Positions 11,469 to 19,941 of a stretch of 64,000 bases of DNA are shown here, piece by piece. The position numbers and the translations under genes were made by a program. Position 1 is the stretch's first letter. Every line of letters begins with the position of its first letter. Origin of the DNA: Oscheius sp. JU75 (Eukaryota > Nematoda > Chromadorea > Rhabditida > Rhabditidae); contig JASJZC010000006.1 in assembly GCA_037178855.1 (NCBI GenBank), forward strand, positions 6,758,001 through 6,822,000, given 5' to 3'. The notes under the pieces are model-generated. The model was not told the origin of the DNA, did not search any database, and was given only the letters and a program-made list of their open reading frames with translations.

Positions 11469-11864
11469 CTAGTTTTCCTTCTTCCTCATCGTCCTCTCGT
11501 AGCTGGCCGGCCTGTATCCGATTTGATTCTCGTGCTCGACAACCATACGGTCATAAAACTGGATGAAGCATTCCATGATGCGGTAGAAGTCGTTCAGATG
11601 TTCGTGTCGCTGATCGGGCGTCTTCTCTCCGAGGAATTTTGCTGTCTCGGTCAGCTTCTGGTTGTAGGTGACCTTCAGCGTCTCCTTGGCCTGGACACTT
11701 TCAGCCTGCTGCAGGAGTCTGCAGCTTGATCGTGTCCGACTCGAGTAGTTAAGACTTTGGGTAGTGCATGACGAGGAATTTGCGTACGTTCTGGAGTTGA
11801 GAGTAGCCGTCCTTTGGAACTGCTGACTTCACGCGCGCGACTGCAGAACTCGAGCTCGGAGCCG
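11469..11864 (-). CDS. 3' exons of an unrecognised, probably helical protein (5' end unresolved)
   Basis: The terminal exon 11718-11469 shows strong codon bias and reads LLQQAESVQAKETLKV, TETAKFLGEKTPDQRHEHL, FYRIMECFIQFYDRM and a basic end before TAG. It joins through a 37-nt intron (11755-11719, gtctta...gctgcag) to an upstream exon, 11864-11756, reading SAVPKDGYSQLQNVRKFLVMH. The join preserves frame, which supports both pieces. The acceptor of the upstream exon (ctaag at 11865) is weak, and I could not connect it to the open frame at 12073-11865 (which starts MVIVFRLAKTGRDLQ). The composition suggests an all-alpha cytosolic protein. I do not recognise the family. Confidence 0.55.
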
Positions 11865-12650
11865 CTTAGCTGAACACGAGAGATTTGGAAGGTGGCAATG
11901 GAGAGTGGACAGAGACATGTGATTTCCACTCTGACGACATTCTGCCGGGGATTCTTTGAGTCAAACTGACTCTCTACCCAAGTTGCTTGCAAGTCTCGAC
12001 CAGTCTTGGCAAGTCGAAACACAATGACCATTGTGGAGAGATGGAGTGCGGACAACGCTCTCACGATTTTCACCTGACCATCTTTATGACTAGCGTGGCT
12101 TTAAATAGAAGAGAAACCGAAAGGTGGTCACTTTTCTCTGTCGAATTCCTTCCAAAATTCAAGGGGAAAACAATTTGCGGGGTATAATGACGAGCTAGTA
12201 TTTAAACGGAGGAAGGGAAGTATCTCACTCAAACCAGCTCGATTATTTGGCAACCATCCGGAAGCTTTCCTTTCGGATCTTTGAATTCCGTCAAATTGAG
12301 CGGAAAATGTATCCACTAACTCTTGATCCCACTTCCACCTACTACTCCCTATTCTATGTCTGCGTCTCCAAATGACCTCTGAATTCCGTGTGTAAGGCCC
12401 TTTCAAATGACGTACATTGTTTATTACGCTCTCGCAGCTTCTGATATCCCACGTGGTCGAAGATACAATTCGACGAATAAGGGGGGAACGGACCGAACCG
12501 GTCGGCTGCAGCCCTGACCTGAAGCTGGATGCCGTCACTTTGCAAAGCAAGATGTCAACAAGGGAGAGATATCTCCACTGGGTCTCCCCTTTAATTTACA
12601 CTGTCATTTGTTTGTTTTCGTAGCTGCATGTCCTTTTGGCGCTTACACTC
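11865..12650. other. Possible 5' exon(s) of the preceding gene; otherwise unassigned
   Basis: A minus-strand frame from an ATG at 12056 is open into the called exons but out of their frame; if real it needs an intron whose donor I could not place. Between 12.1 and 12.65 kb there are only unbiased ORFs. Confidence 0.3.
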
Positions 12651-12905
12651 TTACCGTATACCTTTTGGTGTTTTCACTATTCTGTTTCTTATTGGAATCT
12701 TTTCTCGAACTGAAAAAGAACTTATGTTAGTGGTTCGACTCTGGTCTCGCAGTGGACCCTCGGATGAAACTGTTGCATCCTGAGTTTCACGTGAAATCTC
12801 CAATCCATTCTCCAATCCGAACAGGGTCTTTCGCGCCTCTGTCTCACCCAAATCATACCTCTCCAGAATTTGATCACTGATCTCTTCCTCCTTCTCCCTA
12901 TTATG
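12651..12905 (-). CDS. Coding-like terminal exon of an unknown minus-strand gene
   Basis: The frame 12905-12651 is open with plausible codon use and a charged composition (REKEEEISDQILERYDLGE, TEARKTLFGLENGLEISRE), ending in a basic tail and TAA. An acceptor (taatag) precedes it, and a short upstream piece rich in Lys/Arg could splice to it in frame. A 48-nt internal segment has donor, CTAAC branch-like and tttttcag features and may be an intron. Further minus-strand fragments near 13409-13890 (KAFSWFFPWQARLHWNERV; GHECDVAVRVIHPTSN) look coding but could not be chained without stops. This may be a real multi-exon gene or a decaying one. Family not recognised. Confidence 0.3.
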   Translation of the reverse strand, partial: HNREKEEEISDQILERYDLGETEARKTLFGLENGLEISRETQDATVSSEGPLRDQSRTTNISSFSVREKIPIRNRIVKTPKGIR

Positions 12906-14081
12906 CAACTGGCTGTTTTTCCTTACCTCTTTCTTTTCTTCCTGTTTACCTACAGCTGTTCTTTAAAAGTCTACCTGTTTATTGGTTCTGTCCCCCTTTG
13001 CTATTCTTTGCGTCTATGCTTATATACCCAGTTTGTCTCCGACGTCTCATACTTCCATTTCCTTGAAAAAATATACTAGGATTCCTGTCAGCTTACAGCT
13101 GATGCCTGCTGCCGGTCAAACATTGACCAGTCCAAGGACAATCGTCAATATTCCTTTCCGCTACGTTCAAATATCAATTAAAGAAACAGAGACATACTTT
13201 GCATTATCGAGAAACTATCCGGAACCTTTTCGGTCTATCGTCGTCGTAAGACTGAAGCACATATCATTTCGGTTCTTTCGGGCTACCGACCAAAGTCTTT
13301 CTCAAAACGAAATGGATAATCTAGAGATTGCTCCGAAAACAAGAGGCCCACTTGCACAATCCTTTTCATAACATAAGTCCCCAAATTGCAAGATGGAACA
13401 GAGGCACTTTATTTATCCCCATTGGTCAGTTGTACTTGCAATGGTGGTTTCTTACCCGGTATCTCCAGAGATTCTTCCAGATATTTTTTTGCCAATACTA
13501 CCGTAACCCGCTCGTTCCAGTGCAATCTGGCTTGCCAGGGAAAAAACCACGAGAAGGCTTTTTTCGAACTGTAGTAAAGCGGTGAACTGCAGCACAGATC
13601 AAGTAGTTTCCTTTGACTTGTACCGTTTACAGTAAGCTGCAAGTCTCAAACAGTCGTTGCTTACATTTGAAGTTGGGTGAATCACTCTAACCGCAACGTC
13701 ACACTCATGTCCACTGTTTGTCTTGACCGTGTTTATGTTAATCTTTCCGTAAGGTGTTCTCACATGGGAGCTTTATATTCTGCTCGGTCTGAACAACAGT
13801 CATTCCAGTCTGAGCTATCCTTGACCGCTATGAGTCCGCAACAGTTCAGTTCATCTTGACCGTTGTTTCTATTCTAGTGTAAAAACCAGTTATATCACGT
13901 AACCGTTAATCATCACATCACGGTGTCTTCAAAAAGAGTTATTTCCCGCTTTCCTTCTATCCGCTTACCGTCCTCGCTTCGAGACCCGCAATAACGGAAG
14001 CGGATATTGTCTCAATACTCTCATTCATCTCGTTTCCATTCTCTCTTCTTCCACTCCCTTCTACAGTTCTTTTCTTCAGAG
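12906..14081. other. Unassigned sequence with coding-like fragments; upstream region of the transporter gene
   Basis: Apart from the minus-strand fragments described in the previous entry, no supported gene is seen. The last 100 bases before 14082 are pyrimidine-rich (repeated TCTC/CTTC), ending ttttcttcag just before the ATG of the UNC-93-like gene. Confidence 0.35.
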
Positions 14082-16007
14082 ATGTTTTCTCGCTCAACCC
14101 TCTACGAGTTACTATGCATATCCACCATGGGTTTCGGACAGATGTTCATGATGACTGGTAAGTGAGAAAGTGCGAGCTTCATAACCATTATTATAGGGTA
14201 CAACACTCAGAGCTTCGTCGCCGAGTCGGTTCTCCATTCTATTCACAACAGGGCTCCGAAAACTATCGACAGCTACGCGGGATACTACGGGTGAGTCCGG
14301 TCTACCTCTCTCAACCCCTGTCTCTATCTGCTTGTGAACAGTCATGTGTCTCCATGTCTCTTGCCCTCCTAAAATATCCCCTTCCAGACAATCCTGTATG
14401 TATCTGGTCTATACCTTCTGTAACCTCTTTGCCCCATCCCTGCTTCATCTTCTCGGCGCCAAGTGGAGCGTTTTTCTCGGTAAGGATTCACTACGATACG
14501 GGTGGGCATGTGTCCTGATACCGAACTGAAACTAATGTTGACATTGGACTGTTTTGGGCGAAAACTACAAGACCATTGCAATCAGGAATTTTCACCGTTT
14601 GGGAACAGGAGAACTGATTGGAAATAAAATAAAAATGCTCAGGCTCTTTCTGCATAACCACCTTCTACGTCGGATTCTTCCATCTGAACCAGTACTACTA
14701 CTATGTGACAGCCGGTCTCATGGGTCTAGGTTTTGCCAGTGAGTAGTCAGTCTTATCCCATTCGAATATCCAAACTTTAGTGTTCTACGCTGGACAGGGA
14801 TCCTACGTGACCTCTCACAGTTCTATGCGAACCATCTCTAGGAACTCCGTCCTCGTCTGGACGATCAACAGCGGCTGGTTAGTGTCCCATTGGGTCTGTA
14901 AAACAGTAGAACCTGGTACAGTATGCTCGTTGGAGGAGGCATCCTGTCTCTGATCTTTTTCTTCGGTGCCACTCCTCCACCGGCTGTCGATTTTGTCTCG
15001 ACCAATGGGACAGCTGCCACCACTCACTTCTACAGACAGTTCAGTGACCATGAGGTAGTTCTGTCGACTCTCGAAACATCCTCTATCTCTTCCAGGTAAA
15101 AATCATGTATGGTGCCTTTACCGCCATTGCCATCATGTCCAATCTGGTATTCCTCTGTCTACCGGCCAGAGAAGTTCCCGACGCTCTGAGTTCGTCGAAA
15201 GATCTAAAGTGGGACGGACTGGTCAAGCATCTTGGTATATCTTAATGTCTCTCCCAATAAATTCCTCATTTCAGGAGAACAAGTCCGCTGCTGTGTCAAG
15301 CCCCAGATTCTCCTTCTGGCTCCACTCTTCATGCACTGGGGCATGTTCACCTCCTTCTGGGTCGGCGTCTACCCAACAACTCTGACCTTCACCAAATCCC
15401 TGTCAAGTAGTCTCTATCTTCCGGCCATGTATTCAGTTGCTGTCGGTCTGGGAGAGATCACGATGGGACTACTGGTCTCGACTCTGTCTCAAAAGTACCC
15501 GTCTTTTGGACTACGACCGACGATGACAATCTGTATCACTCTGACTATCGCCACCTTCGGCCTAACTGCTGCTTCCACCCCTCGACTCTCCTCGATTATG
15601 CCCAATGATGAGCCCGCTCTTTTCTTTGAACCAAAGTGGGTTTCTATTCTGGTTCAAAGAACCCTCAAAATTCTAGAATCTGGTCCGTTCTGATTATCGC
15701 CTTTATGCTCGGCTGTATCGACGCCAGCCTGTCTACAGTCCGTGGAGTCATCTGCGCTCTGGTAATTCCCAAACGCCGGTCGCACGTCTTCTCCTCTGGC
15801 AAATTCTACCAGTCTCTGTCCGGCTGTCTCATCTTCTTCTTCTCTCCCAAACTGCCACTTTACGAAGCTCTCGGTGTCATGACATTGTCTCTCACTCTGG
15901 CTGCTCTCGGATTCTGGCTGGTCACTCGCGACACAAAAATTCCCGACAACAAGGTTCAACCGCTGGAGGAGGAGCCTCAGGACAAGTGCTGTGAATCGGA
16001 AGCTTAG
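14082..16007 (+). CDS. UNC-93-like / MFSD11-type major facilitator superfamily membrane protein
   Basis: Nine exons close in frame: 14082-14157, 14197-14290, 14388-14479, 14643-14738, 14781-14877, 14907-15054, 15096-15234, 15275-15635 and 15677-16007 (477 aa). The protein is mostly hydrophobic with about 12 predicted membrane segments. UNC-93 family hallmarks are GFGQMFMMTGYNTQSF in the first helix, YTFCNLFAPSLLHLLGAKWS in the second pair, and MFYAGQGSYVT with SRNSVLVW in the third to fifth, corresponding to the AQGNxLT...GRNSGIFW region of MFSD11. The C-terminal half has HWGMFTSFWVGVYPTTL and SVAVGLGEITMGLL. The cytosolic tail is acidic with Cys. Members regulate K2P channels (UNC-93) or are orphan carriers; the substrate here is unknown. 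Exon 6 has a second usable acceptor 15 nt downstream (14922). An acceptor-like ttcag ends 2 nt before the ATG. Confidence 0.9.
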
Positions 16008-16169
16008 AATCTTTACCATGTAATCTAGCCAAGACGTGGACCACTGTCCTCATACTGTGAATAGGCCCTTGTAGACCCAATATCTTTCCATCTCTCTGTG
16101 CATACTGTCCAATGAAGCGGGTTCTGTTAGTCAAAGATCAAAAAGACAATAGTAGCAATTCTTGTTGCA

Positions 16170-16175
16170 TTTATT
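16170..16175 (-). terminator. Poly(A) signal AATAAA of the small secreted protein gene
   Basis: TTTATT on the plus strand, about 25-30 nt beyond the TAA at 16202-16200. Confidence 0.6.
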
Positions 16176-16199
16176 TGTTACAGTACATCTACAGATTTC

Positions 16200-16414
16200 T
16201 TACGGAGCAGCGGCACCCATCTGACTGCCCATCCCAGTCGCATCACACACTGCTGTACAGTCACCAAGAAGCAAGGCTTCCACTTTACGCGGTGTGGGCG
16301 TTTCAGACGACGTTTTAGACGCTCACTTTGCTTCTTCTTCTCTTCTCCGCTGCGGTTGAATAGCACGGAAGCTCCTGTGACGCTGAAGAGGAACAGGGTG
16401 GCGAGGCAGAGCAT
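16200..16414 (-). CDS. Small secreted peptide, two exons
   Basis: Exon 1 (16414-16327) encodes a signal peptide (MLCLATLFLFSVTGA) and a short basic segment (SGEEKKKQ). A 44-nt intron (gtgagc...gtaaag) leads to exon 2 (16282-16200), reading LLLGDCTAVCDATGMGSQMG and ending GAAAP, then TAA: 171 nt, 56 aa. An alternative acceptor 6 nt downstream keeps the frame. If exon 1 is read through without splicing, the frame still extends 42 codons past the donor with dibasic sites (LKRRLKRPHR), but the spliced frame is favoured by donor, intron size and composition. The mature part would be small, with two Cys and a Gly/Met/Ala-rich end. It lies between two convergent or tandem housekeeping-type genes. 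Family not recognised; function unknown. Confidence 0.6.
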
Positions 16415-16536
16415 CCTTCAGCGATCAGCATTGCGATTCACGTCCAACTTATACGAGTTTTGTACTCTTTTCTTCGAATATATATATACTTTCTATTCAA
16501 TACTTGCAATCTTTGGGAAAAGGAACAAGGCAAAGG

Positions 16537-16542
16537 TTTATT
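16537..16542 (-). terminator. Poly(A) signal AATAAA of BDP1
   Basis: TTTATT on the plus strand, about 61-66 nt past the stop at 16605-16603. Confidence 0.5.
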
Positions 16543-16602
16543 ACCCAACGTTTAACCATAACAAAAAATAAAAATCATTTTAGCCTGGGAAGAAAAATGG
16601 AA

Positions 16603-17769
16603 TTACCTTACGACCTCCTTCTGGACTGCAACAGATTTCCTAGCCTTCTTTATTTTCTCTGCAAGAGGCTCGTTGTCCGAGTTCTCGTCCTCGATCGTAA
16701 TCGTTATCCTGCCCTTCTTGGGAAAGGTACGTTTCTTTCCAAAGGAGGCAATCTTAATGGGGAACTTCTGATTGGCCTTGTTCTTCACTTCCTCCCTGTA
16801 AAACGATCATTCAGAATACAAAAGTGGGCAACCTTTTATTCTCCAATGCGGTAATAATAGCTTTTGCTTCGGCCACGAGATCGGCAGTGGCCTCGTTCCA
16901 CTCTACGTCGGCTGGAGGAGTCTCAGTCTTGCCCTTATTCTTCTTCTTTTTGTTCATTTTGGCCTGTGCTTCTTCTTCGATCTCCTGGGCCAAGCGATCG
17001 GCGCGATCCTTCAGTGAATCATCGAGAGCTAGGGGACTTTTCATGGCCTAAAAACGTTTATCGTAAAAATCTTTGACGACAACAGCTGACTGTTTCGATC
17101 CTGTGCCAGTTCTGCTTCTCTTCCCTGTTGTACTTTGCCTTGAGCTCAGCCCTGGTTCTATTTGGATAGAATTCGCGCATGATTCCGAAATCCGGACCGG
17201 TACATTTGAGAATTTCTGAAGAGATCATGTCAAAAAAAAGAATATGAAGAAATACCGTAAAACAGATCTGTCTCCTTCGGTGTCCAAGAGGCCACCCTTC
17301 TATAGATGTTCTTTTTGAACGAATTCGAAGAAATTTTCCTTCCACATCGATCCTAAAAGCCGCGTCATTGAGAAAAAAAAACGGAAATGTCTGACCTCGT
17401 CGATAACCTCCCAGGCAGAAGTGTCGGGACGAGTGCCTCTGACGTACATGCTCTCCTCGTCCAGCACGAGATTTCCATCTCGATCAAATTTCACCTAATA
17501 ACGACTAATGAACAGAAAAGCTGTTAAAAAATTACCTGTGGAGCGGACATTTTTGGAGTGTCGGCCTCAGTTTTGGGCTGCAATGTAACCTCTTGGCCGA
17601 TGTCTATACCTTTCTCTTTTCTACAACAAAAAAATGGGTTATTTACAGAAGAAAATAATTACTTGGCTAAAGCTGCGCCTTTTTTAGGATTCCAATGAGC
17701 AAGATCCATTATTCGCATGACTCCAGTGTCAAGTACTTCTTCTCCATTGAATTTCTTTTTTTCGTTCAT
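16603..17769 (-). CDS. BDP1: TFIIIB subunit B'' (BDP1), short form with SANT/Myb domain
   Basis: Seven exons: 17769-17663, 17620-17536, 17494-17396, 17352-17256, 17215-17091, 17047-16833 and 16795-16603 (921 nt, 306 aa). The family block in order is MRIMDLAHWNPKKGA (the YYNP-box region), VKFDRDGNLVLDEESMYV (matches the GSIILDEESL block of human BDP1), then the SANT domain RVASWTPKETDLFYEI, GPDFGIMREFYPNRTRAEL and KYNREEKQNWHRIE. The C-terminus is Lys/Glu-rich. BDP1 joins TBP and BRF1 in TFIIIB to recruit RNA polymerase III. The protein is far shorter than vertebrate BDP1 and about half the yeast length. A gctttcag acceptor abuts the ATG, so either upstream exons exist or the mRNA is trans-spliced there. 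Confidence 0.92.
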
Positions 17770-18040
17770 CTGAAAGCACAATTCCGTTGCAACAATGGAA
17801 ACAAAAGGCAATGGAAAAAAAGCCATTTAGGCTTGCAATAAAAAATAAAGTCCGAAAGAATTGCGCGCGTTTCGAAATGTTTTTTTTTTAAACGTCCCAA
17901 CTTTTTCAAATTCTTCATAGAAAATACCGTATTTGTTCTAACCCCTTACGTAATTGCGCATTTCTTACGTAAGGCGGTGCTTATATTAGCGCTTTTAGGG
18001 TAGTTTGCTTCCGTCTAAATGCTCGACCAACAGAACCTTA
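17770..18040. other. Intergenic sequence with a perfect palindrome
   Basis: Upstream region of BDP1, A/T-rich. It contains the 31-nt inverted repeat described separately at 17944-17974. Confidence 0.5.
17944..17974. repeat. 10-bp perfect inverted repeat, 11-nt loop
   Basis: CCTTACGTAA (17944-17953), spacer TTGCGCATTTC, then TTACGTAAGG (17965-17974). The arms are perfect and each contains TTACGTAA, itself palindromic and close to bZIP (PAR/CEBP-type) binding sites. It lies about 180 bp upstream of the BDP1 ATG, so a regulatory role is possible but unproven. Confidence 0.6.
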
Positions 18041-18855
18041 CTAGGGAAGTGTTTTAGTTGGCCGTGAGATATCGAAACGAGGTAGGCACTACTCGAAAGG
18101 GCATCGAAAATTATGGTGTTTCCCAGATTTTCAGCTGCGGAATGGATGTCTGCTGTCCTCTGGAGCTTTTCCTGTTTCCAGATTGTGAGCTGAATTTGCG
18201 CGCTTGGACTTGGATATCCTGCAAGTGACCAAGTGGTGCAGAGCCTTTGCGAACTGCTGAAAAACTATTGGTTTTTGGTTCTAATCCTCGGTAATAGTTC
18301 GACAGGTGCCCCTTCGTTCGAAAGATACGGTAGCTGCCTCCCTTCGTTCGTAAACGGGTATTATGACGTATAGGACTCATTTTTCAGTTTCTAACCTTGT
18401 TTATTGATTTCAGCTTGCTCCTTAGAACATGCAAAAAGCCCGATAAGTGCTGCGGTAGTGGGAAATCCTTATGTTAGACCAACAACGATAAAGTTCGCTC
18501 ATATCGGCAACTTTTCTGTATTTCCCACAATATTAGGTTCTTGAACACGCTGAATCCGAAAAACACAGTTAGATACTCTGAAATGAGTGAATTGGAACAG
18601 AAAACTCGAATTTGGGCAAATTCGCAAAAGGGCGGCAAAAATTCAAACGAAGGGGGCGCCTCCCGAACTATCACCTAATCCTCTCTTCGGAAAACATTTT
18701 TATCTACTCATTTCAAGCGTATTTAGCTTCTATCGTAGGATATCAGACATCCATTCCGTAGCTGAAAATCTGGGAAACACCATCATTTTCGAAGCCCTTC
18801 CGAATGGCACCTGTCTCGTTTCGATATCCCGCGGCCAACTAAAACCCTTCCCTAG
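18041..18855. mobile_element. MITE-like element with about 112-bp terminal inverted repeats
   Basis: The left arm 18041-18152 and right arm 18744-18855 are reverse complements at roughly 85-90 % identity by eye. They share CTAGGGAAG at the outer end, GTTTTAGTTGGCCG, GATATCGAAACGAG, GGTGTTTCCCAGATTTTCAG and GGAATGGATGTCTG at the inner end. The 0.6-kb centre has no transposase-like ORF. Size, inverted ends and lack of coding capacity suggest a non-autonomous DNA transposon or MITE. No clean target-site duplication is visible: the flanks are ..cctta at left and ttaga.. at right, with agaac near both edges. A simple inverted duplication is the alternative. Confidence 0.65.
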
Positions 18856-19941
18856 TTAGAACATCGAAAAAGGACACTGCTATCCATGTATTCTGAATCT
18901 AAACTGTGCAGGGCATTAGCAGCCTAGTTTTGAAAACGGCGAATAGTTAAAGGCGACAACTTTATCGTTATCTAATAATCGTCTGAATAAGTTGTCTACA
19001 GCCATCTGAGGCAACCATGCAATAAGGGTTCCTAGAAAGGCGGAACAACAGGTAGGGAACGAGCAGAAGTAGTGTTACCTCTACTGCCGTACTGACCTGA
19101 TAGACGTGAAGAGAAGAGGACAAGAGACAACAACCGAATGGACAGACGTTTTCAACTTGCCACGAATCTCAACTTGCAAAGTATAAACTCTGACATGACT
19201 TGACAAGACAAGAACCTCAATTAGTGCTCATTAGGTCACCTGTCGCTCGCTCTGGATGGTTGTCTCTCCTTCGCTTCTACCAGGACACGTTATGTACTAC
19301 CTTCTCTTCTTATTTCTTTGGTTTGAGGCTACTACGGATCGGTGAACCTACCACTACTGGTTCTCCCCATCGTTTCTGAGACAAGGAATGATCGGAGTCA
19401 TGAGCCAAGAAGTACAATATCTTCAACAGGCGGTTATACCAAAAAAATGCCATCAATGCAGCCCAGAACATCGGATGAAGAGAAATGTGGAGTCACCGCT
19501 CCAGAACCGCAGTAACGGTCAGCATCGCTTCTACTAAAGGAATAAGAGAAGTGCCTCAAAAAATCGGCTAGCAACCTGGGTGTACCACTGAATTATCGGA
19601 GATCAGTCCCTTACTCTATTACCTGTACCAAAACCCTTATCAAGTGAAAAACTCATAACCATCGGCATGACTTTGATCCTTCCAAAAGTGTAAACCCAAA
19701 AAAGGCAAGATCATTTGGTCTCTCGGAAGCCGATCTTTAACCGGGCTGTTATTTTTGGGCCCTGGCCGCCTGCCTGCAGAGCCCCACCCCTCTTGGACTA
19801 TTTGTGGTGTCCGTCGGCTGTGTGTGACTATAAGTGACGTGTTTGCTCGCGTTGCCGGCTCCTCCCTCGAAGCGCGAAGCCGAGCAGCGCCAGCCGATCG
19901 TCCCCACTACTTATTCTTCTACTTATTACTATCAGAGAGTA
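18856..19941. other. Intergenic; presumed 5' region of the filamin gene
   Basis: No ORF with coding character. A pyrimidine-rich tract and tatcag (19931-19936) precede the filamin ATG by a few bases and may be a splice or trans-splice acceptor. No core promoter element is recognised. Confidence 0.4.

Noticed and set aside
12128-12550. 140-codon minus-strand ORF
   Set aside because: No ATG in a good context, no bias, no link to neighbouring exons.
18111-18859. ORFs inside the inverted-repeat element
   Set aside because: They run through the repeat arms in different frames on each arm, so the arms are conserved as DNA, not protein.
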